Source: Botryotinia globosa (Eukaryota > Ascomycota > Leotiomycetes > Helotiales > Sclerotiniaceae). Taken from it: a stretch of DNA of 64,000 nucleotides. A program made the translations under genes and the position numbers. The stretch lies in assembly GCA_014898425.1 (NCBI GenBank), contig RCSZ01000006.1:2170001-2234000 (forward strand). Reading direction: 5' to 3'. Within the stretch, counting starts at the first letter, position 1. Every line of letters begins with the position of its first letter. The notes below the pieces were generated by a model. The model ran no database searches and was not told where the DNA came from. It saw only the letters and a program-made list of their open reading frames with translations. Positions 11,161-22,292 of the stretch are shown piece after piece.

Positions 11161-14016
11161 ACGCAACGATGAAGATATGAAAAATGAAGAGCTTCGAAAA
11201 CTTTCATCAATACCTAATCTATATCTCGTAATTAGTTTTGCAATGAACATATTTACCATTCATTCGAGTATTGGTGTTTTATGTCTATGTCGAAATTTGG
11301 TGACGTAGAATTTGAGCTTGAGGTTTCGGTGAAAAAGGTTTTGCTGTTCAAAACCAGTGATCTATCCCTAGGTATCTAGATTTAAGCCAATATTGAAGTT
11401 ATTAATCGAGCATATACATGAGAAACCCTCCATCATTGTATAGTATGAGAGTAAGTATCGAGGTCGTTCGACAGATTAAAAATTACATGCCCAACATAAC
11501 TCTCGTTTCAGCTAGGGTGAAATAAAATACTCTCGTGCAACCACAATCGAAACAGACCTACTTTTCTGTCATTTGAATCTCAAGATAGATTGTATGCCAC
11601 CAGAACTGAAAGGATCTGATAGCTAGAGACTTCATGTATTCTAAGCCAGTCTTGCCGAGTGATTGGCATTTCATTTGGCGGCCACGCTGTGAGGGATAAA
11701 AATGGAAGGTGTGACTTTAGTGGATTGATATATAATCTAGATCCATAGTATTCATAATTCTACACCCCTTCCACGCTTACAAGAACGATACCTTCCACGC
11801 AAGCGAGTTTTCAGTTTAACTTTTTCGAAAAGATTTCGAAAAGCCGGAATTCATTAACAGGACTGGGATCAGCGATTCTATAGAAAAGCGTTAGAGCTTC
11901 TTGATGTAGATCTGAATACAGGCCAGAAAATTCTAAAGTGCCAGAGATCAAAGTTTGCAGCCTTCGGCAAGAATCGTGGGCTCTTTTGTTGCCCGTTTAG
12001 GACTGGTCAAGTCGAACTCAATGTTCTTAGAGCATTAAGTTCGACCGACGAGAAAAAAATTTCTTGTTAGCCTTTAGAAGCTATTTGAACCATCAAAACT
12101 TGGTTATATCTGAACAAGTGTCACTCTGTAGACCAAAGGGGCATTTTTTGCGTAATTAGTACTCCCGTCGTAGATCTACTAATTTCATCCTATCTAAGAG
12201 AAAAGCTATTCCATTTCTATTCAGGTGGTCTAAAATTTCTTAGCGGCTCGCGAGTCGCAGTACCATATATACCCGATCGGCGCTTGTGTCAAAATTTTGA
12301 ATTGAGTTCAAGCCAGACTAACGACTGACAAATTGACGACCAAGGAACCAATTGCACTATGTTTGACTTGGCGTCTTAGTTGATCTGACGAGTTGTATGC
12401 GCTAGAGGTACAAATGCTACATAGATTACTAACATATTTCTCGAGAACACATCACTTCTACCTTCGTAGAAAGATTGTATGATCGTGGTAATCGCTGGAA
12501 GTATTTTAGATTATATCTAGGACGCCTTGATTTGATGAAGAATGATTGAAGCTATTAATTCTACTAAAGGTGGATCTTGGTTAGATACATCTGAATAATA
12601 GGATGAAGCAAGGTTGGAGCGACTGACGGCTCAGAGCATCGAGGGCCACTAAATGGATCATGCAAAGTGAAAATGATGGCTTTTGGATAGGAGTATGGGC
12701 TAAAATGGTAAAAGACAGCGACATGTACCTCTTCATCGCTAAGATTTGCTGAAAAGGAGGGAGTAAATGTTAGTAAAAATTGGCAGATCCCAAGGTTTAT
12801 CATGACACTGTCGTCGCAAAACCGTACCAGATCTGCCCTTTTCTCACAGACTAGATAGTAGTGATCAACCGTCGATAGTACCCAGAGTCGATAATCATGG
12901 TCTCTTAGTAACTATATCTACCTAGGTATTATGTAAATGATCCAGATTTGGAAATCCATGTGCGACTCGAGGGAACTACTACTCATGGTTTGTTGAGATA
13001 AGTATGCTGGTGGTATATCATGATATTGTGACGTCAAGATTAAAAGCAATAGAAGGTTAAGCATTGAGTGAGGAAAGAGCTGTGGAGTTTAAACTTTCCG
13101 AATGTATGAATCTTGACCTATTCACCTTCCCAGAGTTTTATGGCCACGTTGTCTGATTTTGTGGTGATATGTGGCTACATTTTACATACGATATATAATG
13201 AGATATGCTATATTCGATTCTCGCTTCGAGTTGTAACATATGCATACATTATGTGCTCAAGACGTAGCTAAACAATGGAGCTTATTAATTCTGAGCCATC
13301 TGACGTTCTCATCTATGCCAATCTGTTGATATATCTCAACATCTCGTATGAACAATATGCAATATGATTGGATGATTTGACAAAGTGGATGACCTCGCTA
13401 CTCCTTTCTTTCCTTGTATCCGGATGTTATCGTAATGCATTAAGTTCTAAGTTTGAGTTTAAATTTATATGCTTTGGAACCTCTGCGCAAGTGACAAACT
13501 TAGTCCATGACATTGAGTTTCCTCTTCATGACATGAATATCCTTTTGTCCTATCTGTTTTTAATAGTGATGTTTGAAGTCACCACAATGTATGATGTATA
13601 CAACAAATATCCGAGCTAAGTGACCTACGATTAACATGATCGCCAACTTGGACTTCCTACAACATGTAATTCCCTCAGAATCAACGAATTTAGACTCAGA
13701 CGGATCTCTAGATACAATTTTAGTGCATGTATTCTCAAGCATATCGAGTTGATGACATTGGTCTTGTTGGTCTTGTTGCTCTTGTTGCTCTCGCTACTCT
13801 GGCTGCAAAGAAACATAAATTTAGCTTCGATTCATGGCAATCGGCATAGACTGTGACCATGTTGGTTCTGCTTACTATAAAGTTAGCTTGATTGGTTTCC
13901 TATATAAGTTTGTTCTTTTCCTTCGAGTTTCTATTTCTCTCAACTCCACACACTCATCTACTCTTCCTTTCCCTCCTCAACTCAAACTACTATCAATCAA
14001 CCTCAGACACAGACAG
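11161..14016. other. Long intergenic region, no gene seen
   Basis: About 2.8 kb has only short scattered ORFs on both strands and none with a recognisable domain or codon bias. A short GC-rich patch lies near 12243-12260, and a GTTGCTCTT-type pyrimidine repeat at about 13750-13800. The last 150 bases before 14017 are the promoter and CT-rich leader of the DNase1-like gene, with TATAAAG near 13876 and TATATAAG near 13901. Confidence 0.45.
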
Positions 14017-14082
14017 GTATTTCTCAAGCTCCATCACTCACTTGCTCCCCATAAAGCTAACCTTTGTGATTCATTTCTTTAG
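14017..14082 (+). other. Probable 5' UTR intron of the DNase1-like gene
   Basis: GTATTT donor after AGACAG, CTAAC about 25 bases before the end, and TTCTTTAG acceptor; 66 bp. It lies in the leader, 25 bases upstream of the ATG at 14108. Seen directly; splicing itself is inferred. Confidence 0.55.
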
Positions 14083-14107
14083 ATCAAGTCACTCTCGAGT
14101 CGGAATC

Positions 14108-14632
14108 ATGGTTTCATTCAAGAAAATCATCACCGCTGTCCTAAGCGTCTATGTATCAGTCGCTATCGCCGGCAGCATAATCCCCCGGGCCGCAGTCCGC
14201 AACACAGTCGAGTTCGCAGCCTGCGACAATGAAGACAGAATCATCTCCTTTACATCCCACGTCCAATGCGAGGATATCGAGGACATTCACCACAAAGGTG
14301 GAGAGAACTTCGTTATTGAAATCCCTTTGAACTGGGGAGGTACCATCATGGCTAAGAAGTATGGTGCTGTGCACCCTATCCACCGTATCCAAGCCGAATT
14401 TCAATGGCAAGGATTCGAAGGCAAGACCCACTACGATGCCAGCGCAATCACCAACCATACCGATAACTCTGGTATCCGTTTCGTTTACCCAGCCGGTCAA
14501 GGCGATGTCTACGAAGCACGAAGTGGATGCACCGTTTATCCTTGCGATAATGCCTATCTTCAGCCTGACGACGTGCAAACCAAGGTCAGCCGCCAAACCG
14601 ATATGTTTATCGAGATTGGTATCTGTAACTAA
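14108..14632 (+). CDS. Secreted DNase1-like (thaumatin-related) small protein
   Basis: A 174-residue protein with a hydrophobic signal peptide (residues about 1-22, MVSFKKIITAVLSVYVSVAI) followed by II-P-R-A. The mature part resembles the fungal DNase1/antifungal-type small secreted proteins: an early strand RIISFTSH, then IEIPLNWGGTIMAKK, FEGKTHYDASAI, and C-terminal C-x-V-Y-P-C-D-N-A-Y-x-Q-P-D-D-V-Q-T. It has five cysteines or so, consistent with disulfides. It would be extracellular; despite the family nickname, nuclease activity is not established. The start at 14108 is the first ATG after a spliced CT-rich leader. An intron (14635-14696) begins two bases after the stop codon. It could be a host-interaction protein, but that is inference from secretion alone. 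Confidence 0.75.
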   Translation: MVSFKKIITAVLSVYVSVAIAGSIIPRAAVRNTVEFAACDNEDRIISFTSHVQCEDIEDIHHKGGENFVIEIPLNWGGTIMAKKYGAVHPIHRIQAEFQWQGFEGKTHYDASAITNHTDNSGIRFVYPAGQGDVYEARSGCTVYPCDNAYLQPDDVQTKVSRQTDMFIEIGICN

Positions 14633-14634
14633 GG

Positions 14635-14696
14635 GTGAGTTCCCAGCTGATTCTCATCACATATGTCCCTCACTAACTTACGGAAGACTTCTTTAG
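14635..14696 (+). other. Probable 3' UTR intron right after the stop
   Basis: GTGAGT donor starts two bases after the TAA at 14630-14632. CTAAC occurs at 14672-14676 and CTTTAG ends the intron; 62 bp. The exon junction would be too close to the stop to predict transcript decay. Confidence 0.5.
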
Positions 14697-15061
14697 TGTC
14701 AATGGGCAAGAGCCTGGGGGGTTTGAAGCTCGAGGGCATACCCCGAGATCTGATCCAAAGGAAATTCGGTGGTGGTCTTGGAATTTGTTGGGCTCCCTCG
14801 TGGATAATTTCGAACATGTATGATCATTAAATGTGCTGCCTAATAAAGATGCACATGTAGAAGAATAAATCATACATCAAGAAAACTTAAGAAGTGATAA
14901 AACTAGAAATGATTGGTTGAAATGTCTGAATCAAGAACCAACAAGCCCGTAGGATCGAAGTTTCATTTAGAGGAACAGGAAATTTTGGTTCCTTTGTTCT
15001 TGATGGCCCGCCAGAATATGCGATCAAGAAGAACATTCATACCCTAGCCAATCTTACCTTC
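14697..15061. other. Short intergenic region
   Basis: Apparent 3' UTR of the DNase1-like gene and spacer before the MITE. No ORF is supported. Confidence 0.4.
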
Positions 15062-15063
15062 TA

Positions 15064-15529
15064 CAGTACTAGGGCACTTCTATTTGGTCGACAGTCATTT
15101 TGTATCAAAACTCATCATTTAAATATATTTAGTTTTAAAGAAAATTGTATATTTATTTTTGAAATAATTATATTAATTTTTTTTTTTTTTTGATAAAAAT
15201 TATTTATTTTATTTTTAGAAATTTTATATATTATAAAATATTCATTTAATATTTTAAAATTCTAATATATTAGAAATTATAGTCAAAATAAACAAATTCT
15301 CAAAAACTTTTTAATAAGAAAATTTTAAAAATATATATTATATCTATTAATTTTTTAAAAAAAAGGAAAATCTTATTATAAATATTATTTATATATAAAT
15401 AATTAAATTATTAAATTTATTTTAAAAAAAAACTATTCAAAAAAATAATAATCTAATTTCTAAAAAGTAATAAAATGATGTATTTGGGTGTATTTTTGAG
15501 ATCGACCAAATAGAAGTGCACGATTACTA
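15064..15529. mobile_element. Tc1/mariner-type MITE, A+T-rich
   Basis: A 466-bp block of very A+T-rich sequence is bounded by terminal inverted repeats. The left end begins CAGTACTAGGGCACTTC and continues TATTTGGTCGA; the right end, read inverted, begins TAGTAATCGTGCACTTC and continues identically. I count 24 of 28 matches. TA dinucleotides flank both ends (15062-15063 and 15530-15531), the target duplication of Tc1/mariner elements. The interior has no open frame and shows TA-rich decay like the large island. It is a non-autonomous or internally deleted copy; the parent transposase is not in the window. Confidence 0.75.
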
Positions 15530-15531
15530 TA

Positions 15532-17521
15532 TACTATCATCCACAACACAAAGGCTCCACGGAATGAGCACAATTGGGAGACAAAATAAAATGTCAGTAC
15601 TTCAGCCTCTTCCAAGAACCATAATAGTGTAGTTTCCATTTATCGAATCACAAAGCCCGGCAGAAAAGCAGGCTGCAAGGGTTTTTTAATGAGAATTTGC
15701 CTAAAAGCATCCCAAGGATGATGAAACACAATGTAGACTGAGGATACCACTACTTTGGAAACCCGTCACTTTTCTGTCAATGTTCAGAAGATTGTTGCTG
15801 AGTGATCATACGAAGTCATCGGCACCTTGGAATATCCCCTCAAAGCATGTTCTCAGACCAGTCACTGCTGCACTTGTCGCTCTATCCTTTCAGTCTCGAG
15901 ATCTTCTGGATAGGGCTCTAAGAATATCAGCTGACGTCCGCGACTCTGTGGTCTTGGCTTTGCTTCAGCAATGGTTCAAAGACTCGCACTACATGTACTG
16001 TATGCCAAAGTTCGCAATGTTTGGATCTCGCTCGCGATCCAGTAAACCTAAGAAAATTCACATATACTTTATACCTATCCACGTCTGTGTTGCCTACCGT
16101 AAGTCTTGATTTTACCATGATCTTGGTCAATCTCATATGTTTGCTACCTTCCTCGTGGTCAAATAGATCCATCATAGGTATACCGTCCACACGCCAACAA
16201 TACGTTGGCCGGAGGAGACTTTACTTCCACGAGTTTCGTAGCGGCTCTAGATTCTTTGGTCTAAGAACACCAACAATTGATATCAAGATGGTTGAAGATG
16301 CGTATAACTAGGATATGTTAAATATTGGCTGGAGACTGTAGTGGAGTCGTTTCTACCAACACTTGACAGATATTGAACGTTCGGAATAATTCCCCTGGTT
16401 TTTACCGATATCAACGATCAGCCTGAAATGGCAAGTACATCCAACTAGTTTCCGAGATTTTTCCAGTTTATAATTCTGGGGATTGGTGAGTGATGAGGAT
16501 TTACATTGGAGAAATCAACAGTCGAACCTCGATTTATTAATATTAGATTCTGATTTGGGCATAGGGTCTTACGACATTTTTGACAGTTGTGAGATAGGTC
16601 GATGACTCGTATCAGAGCTTTCTACTCTACTAAGCCTACCGTAGTTGAATTGACTATTGTATCTTCCAACGTTTGTGTATCAATCAGATAGAGTTCCACT
16701 ACTCCGTACAGACACTAATAATCTTGACAAAGTGGAGTGAATGACTGGTTGTTGCTCGCCGATGTGCAAGCTTTATCTGCTCCACCAGAGCTGTTCTGGA
16801 TCAACTCAAGTTTCTAATACGTTATGAACTCGATATCTTAGATAGCATAGATTCTCTTTCTTTATTGATAAGCAGAAGCTGAATTTAATCTCAGTGCTTT
16901 TAATATATGTTTGATTTTATCTTGTAGAAAAAAAGAAATGTTTGTTACCTGGTGACCTACTACCTCCAGCTACCTAGGTAGGTAGGTATATCAAGCACGG
17001 AGGGAGTTAATTAATCAATACACGCACCAACTTCGGCTCGCTTTCAAGAGGCTGGAGTGTGGCTGAAATGACCAATGTGGCTAGTATTGATGTAAGCGAG
17101 TTCCATTGGGGTGAGAAATTGAAGTGAAGAGAAACTGGTGATGATGTAGTTACGGCTAGAGCTTCCCTCGGCTTTCCAATGACAAAATTTGCTTCTGTTC
17201 TCTTCTGCTGGAAACACTACAAAATATCAGTCGATTCATTCATTCGTTGACTTTAGAGGCGGTTTTATAATTCAATGATATAGATTTAAAGGCTCAATTA
17301 CATTTATTCATTTCCATTACTCTTGATGTCAAGTTACCTACCTACCTACCTATCCTCCATCCTCCATCCTCCAAATACCAGTTCGTTCTAGACCTTGGCT
17401 CATAACCTGAGCACGCGACCTTCTACAAGACCCCTCAACCAACAAGATTGATAAGAATCAAACCACTTTTGTTTTGTCCTCGAACAAATCAACACGATAG
17501 CCATTTGAGACATCAATCATC
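15532..17521. other. Intergenic, no gene seen; promoter of MFS gene at the end
   Basis: About 2 kb with short ORFs only (for example 15780-16109 plus, 15927-16190 minus), none with family features. An ACCTAGGTAGGTAGGT tract lies at about 16973-16990 and a run of ACCT repeats at 17336-17352. TCCATCC repeats lie at 17355-17372, then an AC-rich leader before the ATG at 17522. Confidence 0.45.
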
Positions 17522-19261
17522 ATGAAAAACGCGAGATTTCCCAGCGAGATGGAGCGTCGAAAGTCCTCCGCTCCTCACTACCATACCTTCCCCACCCCAC
17601 CACCCAAGTCTCGAGGCAGACCTCAAGTCGCATCAACTATATCATCTGGTGGCGATGGATCTGCGAATTCGAATTCGAATCAAGGGGAGCCCGAGGATGA
17701 GCAACATCAATCTCCTCTTCCAATAAAACAACTCGCTATATTGGCAGTCATCGCGCTCGCCGAACAAACCGCCTTGAATTCGATATCTCCATACCTACCC
17801 CAAATGACGTCGAAATTTCCAGAAGTCGATCCAAGTCAAATAGGTTTATACGTCGGAACAATAGCGTCGAGTTTTGCGTTTGCGCAATTTACAACCAATT
17901 TTTTCTGGGGCTGGTTATCTGATAGGATAGGGAGGAAGCCGGTGGTAATGCTTGGGACTCTTTTGACATCAGCATGTTTTGTTGCTTTTGGGTTCTGCAG
18001 GACATTATGGCAGGCAGTATTGGTACAAGCGCTGATGGGTATGGTCAACGGAAATCAGGGTGTGATAAGTACATGTTTGGGAGAGATTACAGATCGCAGC
18101 AATCAGAGTAAAGCATTTGTCTATCTGCCAGTCATTTATGGAATTGGTGGCATAACAGGTCCGGCCTTGGGCGGATTGTTAGTCTTCGAAGAGAATCCAT
18201 TTAACAAGGGGCACCCAAATCCTTATCCATATTTACTACCGAATCTATTTGCGGCATCAATATTATTATTCGACCTGGTATTGACGGGATTTTTTCTGGA
18301 AGAAAGTCTAGAAGAGGCAAAGAATCTCCCTCCTTTGAAGCATCGAATGAAGAGCCTCTTCACGTGGATGTGGCAATTCACAGGAGGAGCTCGACATCCA
18401 ACCTATACAAGAACTCCCTCTCAGCGTGCACTGCTTCATGATTCTGATGCATCGGACGACGACGATTCTGAAGCTGAATCACTCCTCTCAATGGGCGACT
18501 TCTTCCATTCATCAAATGAAGCCCATTTGTCCTACAAGGAAGTCCTAAACCGCGACACTGTAATACTTCTTGGTACTTATCTTATATTTCAACTTTCCAA
18601 TATTTCCTTCAACTCTCTCTATCCTATCTTTGCATCGGCCCCTGAGCGTGCTGGACGAGCGCTCTCTCCTTCCGAAATCGGTCTTTCACTCTCTTTTGCA
18701 GGAATAGTTACAATTGTCTTCCAGATCGGCATTTTTGGTAAACTCAAAGAAAAGATGGGAAATAAAGCAACATATAGATCAGGATTGTTCCTCTTCTTCA
18801 TTTCCATGATGCTCATGCCATGGATTGGATACAAAGATTCTGCTCCACCTTTCGGCATCGGAAATGGAAAATTATGGCTATGGGTTGAGCTTGGGTTCGT
18901 CTTGTTATTAAAAACAGTAGCTGCAGTGGGAGGACTAACAAGTGCTCTGTTACTCATTACGAATTCCGCTCCTAATCATGGTGTTCTTGGTACATTGAAT
19001 GGCCTTGCACAAACCCTAAGTGCAGCGGGAAGAGCAGCGGGCCCCTTCTTGAGTGGAGGGTTATTTACTCTGGGAACAAAGATTAAGAATGGGGGATTTC
19101 TCACCTGGGGTGTTTTTAGTGGGATTGCTTTGGTAGGATTCGTGTTCAGCTGGGGAATCCGGGGCAAAGATTTGGAGAGCGAGGACTGGAGTGATGAGAG
19201 TAGTGATGATGAGAGTGACAGTGGAAGTGAAGGGGATTTAGAGGCTGGGCAATCCTCGTGA
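17522..19261 (+). CDS. MFS transporter (DHA1, ZIFL/YCR023C-like)
   Basis: Single exon, 579 residues. A polar Ser/Pro-rich N-terminus (residues 1-65) precedes twelve predicted membrane segments split by a long acidic loop (about residues 295-345, with DASDDDDSEAES). Motif A of the major facilitator superfamily is clear: G-W-L-S-D-R-I-G-R-K-P at about 138-148. NSISPYLPQM in helix 1 and GNQGVISTCLGEITDRSNQ in helix 4 are typical of the fungal relatives of zinc-induced facilitator/tetracycline-like efflux proteins. The C-terminal tail is strongly acidic. It should export small molecules by proton antiport at the vacuole or plasma membrane; the substrate is unknown. A second in-frame ATG nine codons in could also serve as start. 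Confidence 0.88.
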   Translation: MKNARFPSEMERRKSSAPHYHTFPTPPPKSRGRPQVASTISSGGDGSANSNSNQGEPEDEQHQSPLPIKQLAILAVIALAEQTALNSISPYLPQMTSKFPEVDPSQIGLYVGTIASSFAFAQFTTNFFWGWLSDRIGRKPVVMLGTLLTSACFVAFGFCRTLWQAVLVQALMGMVNGNQGVISTCLGEITDRSNQSKAFVYLPVIYGIGGITGPALGGLLVFEENPFNKGHPNPYPYLLPNLFAASILLFDLVLTGFFLEESLEEAKNLPPLKHRMKSLFTWMWQFTGGARHPTYTRTPSQRALLHDSDASDDDDSEAESLLSMGDFFHSSNEAHLSYKEVLNRDTVILLGTYLIFQLSNISFNSLYPIFASAPERAGRALSPSEIGLSLSFAGIVTIVFQIGIFGKLKEKMGNKATYRSGLFLFFISMMLMPWIGYKDSAPPFGIGNGKLWLWVELGFVLLLKTVAAVGGLTSALLLITNSAPNHGVLGTLNGLAQTLSAAGRAAGPFLSGGLFTLGTKIKNGGFLTWGVFSGIALVGFVFSWGIRGKDLESEDWSDESSDDESDSGSEGDLEAGQSS

Positions 19262-19919
19262 TGAGCTTGAGAGGTTGATAGATCAGATTCTCGGTATTAT
19301 ATTGTAACAAATACTTGATATTTTGAGTTGTTCGTGTTGATGGGAATAGGATGTACGTTTTTCGTTTTGGTATAGGGTAATCATTGGGCGGTGAAGGAGT
19401 TTGGGCGCATAGAGAGAAAGGGGGAGAACAGCGAGATTAGACTTTTACATGGAGAAGTAGAACATACATGAGCAGTATGCGTATATATATATTGTGGATT
19501 TAGAAGCTTTTGTAGCTAACACAATTTATCTCAACAAGCATTTCCATGATCATACTATCAACCTCAATGGAAGTTTCGTGCACGTGCCAATTTATCCAAT
19601 ATCAAAAACATCCACCTTACATCCAACCCATTTCACATAACGTGATATTGAAACTAACTCGAATTCCACCAAATACCATGGAGTTTTTTCAAGAATCAAT
19701 TTTACCATGTCTTTCCTCGCCCTCCTCATCTCTATTTTTATACTTCTCCTTTCTATATCTCTCCTCCGTCTCCGTCCAAAATGGTGGGGAAACGGGCTCG
19801 AGCGAGTGCGTTTCAGACAGATTCCAATCAATGCGCTATCAATATCAAGTCCCCCCTCGAACCTCTCGATGCTACCAACTCCAGTACTCAAAATATCTCT
19901 TACAAGACCTATTTTCACG
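19262..19919. other. Intergenic region and possible N-terminal extension of the SDR gene
   Basis: The first part is the 3' region of the MFS gene. From 19707 the frame of the SDR gene is open and begins with an ATG followed by a hydrophobic stretch (MSFLALLISIFILL). It could be a membrane-anchor extension or untranslated leader. Confidence 0.4.
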
Positions 19920-21046
19920 ATGTGTTTTTTCCTGAATCATTTAAAGTCACACACGATAGTTACCTTGCCCGTTCCTGAGAAGCAATTTACAGGAAAAACA
20001 ATCATCGTTACTGGGAGTAATAATGGATTGGGACTGGAGGCTGCGAGGTGGTTTGTACGTATTTATTTTAATCTCTATAAAGACTGCTATACATGTGGGG
20101 TGTATGAATGTTAATGAAATAAAAGGTCCGTCTCGATGCTCAAAAAGTCATCCTCGCCGTGCGCTCCCTTTCAAAAGGTGAAGCTGCGCGTCAATCCATC
20201 ATAGACAGTACCTCCTGCTCTCCTGACATCCTCGAAGTATGGAATCTCGATCTGTGTTCTCAACCTTCTGTTAAAGCATTTGCGCACCGAGCAAATGCGC
20301 TCCCGAGACTTGATATTTTGGTCTCGAATGCTGGAATCTATGTTTTTGAATTTAAAATCGTAGAGGGAAATGAAGAGACGATTTGTGTGAATGTGGTTAA
20401 TACTTTTTTATTGGCATTACTTTTGTTGCCGAAATTGAGGGAGACGAGTATAAAGCATGATACGAAAGGGGTAATGACATTCACGGGAAGTTTCGTGCAT
20501 CATCTCACTACGTTCCCGGAACGGCGAGCAGGGAATGTATTTGAAGAGTTGAGAGTGAAAGAGAGAGCTGATATGAGAGATCGATATAATGTGAGTAAAC
20601 TGATCTCTCTACTGTTTTCTCGAGAACTTGCGTCTGGTATTCGCGAATCGGAGATGCGGGGGGAGAGAGGACATGTTGCTGTGAATATTGTTAATCCAGG
20701 GTTGGTGGATACGGGGATTATGAGGCATGCGACAGGAGCCACGAAACATTTGGTTAGGGGAGCGATGAAGTTGATGGCGAGGAGTGTGGAGGAGGGGAGT
20801 AGAACGTTGGTGCATGCTGCAGGGGGAGAGGAGGAAACAAATGGGATGTATTTGGATGATTGCAAAATTGGAAAGTCAGTACCCCTTCTGTCTTGGTGTT
20901 TTTGTTTGTTTGTCTGAGACTAATGAAAAATCAGGGTATCACCATGGACAAAATCCCTCGACGGAATAGCAACTCAAAAAGATATTTGGATGGAGTTATC
21001 GGAGGAATTGGAGAAAATAGAACCAGGAGTTATGGAGAATGTGTGA
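19920..21046 (+). CDS. Short-chain dehydrogenase/reductase
   Basis: Exons 19920-20054, 20126-20874 and 20935-21046 join in phase across 71- and 60-bp introns (GTACGT...AAAAG and GTCAGT...TCAG), giving 331 residues. The Rossmann motif T-G-S-N-N-G-L-G lies near residues 28-35, preceded by the TIIVTGSN strand. S-N-A-G follows strand 4, and the catalytic Y-N-V-S-K is present with TGSF upstream supplying the serine. VNIVNPGLVDTGI is the usual post-catalytic block. This is the large fungal SDR group resembling retinol dehydrogenase/WW-domain oxidoreductases. The product should be a NAD(P)-dependent carbonyl/alcohol oxidoreductase with unknown substrate. The start at 19920 matches the usual short N-terminus; an in-frame ATG at 19707 would add a hydrophobic 71-residue extension. 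Confidence 0.85.
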
Positions 21047-21640
21047 GGAAATTCAAATCGAAATTAATGCTGCTTTTTATTCTCGTTTTTCGTACCTTTT
21101 CGTTGAGGGTGAGAGAGAGTATTGATGATATAATTAACACCGATGTGAAGATAACCTCGCCAGGCGAGCTTGCCTCTTCTTTGACGAACGCAATTTTGAT
21201 ATTTCGTCTTTTTTCAGATATGCAACAAAACTCCTGGAGGGTCATGTGATTGGCCAATGAGAATCGGACGAGAGTGGGGAGGTTCCGCCCGCTCATCAAT
21301 GGTGCTCTTCTCATAACTCAGAATCTGAGAATTGGAGCATAGCTAATGAAAACCATGTAGCTGAATCTCCTGACGCTTCAAGAGTAGATATCGCCAGAGT
21401 AGCATTATCGGAGAAGCTCCTGATAAGTTGAGTTTGTTTGGAAAATAATGAAGATTGCTGATTCGTTATATAAACCCTTCCATACTCCACGCCTAATTAT
21501 AAGCTTACCTTTCCACGCTGAGTATCTCCATTCATTTAATCCTAGGAAGAGCTGTACGGCTTGCTCTCAAAGCCACTTCCATATCATTCTAGGTCCCCGA
21601 GATTATCATCCTGCTCTTTCCCAACATAAACAGCAAAAGT
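21047..21640. other. Intergenic, no gene seen
   Basis: Convergent 3' region between the SDR gene (plus) and a minus-strand gene. Small ORFs are present only as overlaps. Nothing else is supported. Confidence 0.45.
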
Positions 21641-22292
21641 TTAACAAGGCGAAATCTCCATACTCCCCCTTTTCCTCTCAAACCCATGGATCTCCGGGCT
21701 CGTAGTCCCCCACTTCATACTCGTCGATTCCATCGCTGGCATATCCTTCGGCTGCAAAAGAGAACCCTCCATCTCAACCGTCTCATGATGACCACCCAAT
21801 CCCATTTCCCCCGGCGAGTCCTCCACCATCAATTCCGTCGTCTCGTGATATCCACCTTGAGGCAACTCTGCAATCTGAGGGTGTGTATCAACTTGTTTTC
21901 GTTCCGGTTTCTTTGGAGGCTTAGATAAATAGCCATGCCGTCTGTATCTCCGCAACAGTAGTCCACAGGGTATGCATACGACGGCTGTTACTACTAGAAT
22001 TACTATTCGAGTGATGTGGGCAGATGAAGCTGAGGGTGTTGTGTTTGTATTTGTACTTGCAGACGACCTGGTAAGTGTACTAGTTGCAGTACCGGTAGGC
22101 GTTGTGATTGTCACCAATTTCGTTGTTGTTCCATAGTTTATTTCAATGACCATTGGAGATGCATCATCATTTTGCGCTGTTTCGATCTTCAGTTAGCGAC
22201 AGACTTCATTGTGTTTTCGGATCATGAAGACCAAGCAACCCACCAAAAACGTGTGAAAATAGCCATATCAGCCCCAGTAAACGTGACATCAT
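21641..22292 (-). CDS. Secretory single-pass membrane protein, Ser/Thr-rich
   Basis: Exons 22244-22292 and 21641-22176 (minus) join across a 67-bp intron (GTGGGT donor, CTAAC, GAAACAG acceptor). The phase is right and the product has 194 residues. The tiny first exon supplies a signal peptide, MMSRLLGLIWLFSHVF, with a predicted cut after the spliced Ala. A Ser/Thr-rich extracellular stretch (residues about 25-70) is followed by one membrane segment (about 72-90, ITRIVILVVTAVVC) and basic RRYRRH. The cytosolic tail of about 100 residues contains repeated G-x-H-E-T (GGYHETTELM, GGHHETVEM). This layout matches fungal Mid2/WSC-like stress-sensor or anchor proteins, but no ligand domain is present. 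Without the small exon the protein would lack a start of secretion. Function is unknown. Confidence 0.72.

Noticed and set aside
14156..14596. 146-codon minus-strand ORF opposite the DNase1-like gene
   Set aside because: Antisense shadow; the plus strand has the signal peptide, the leader and the family motifs.
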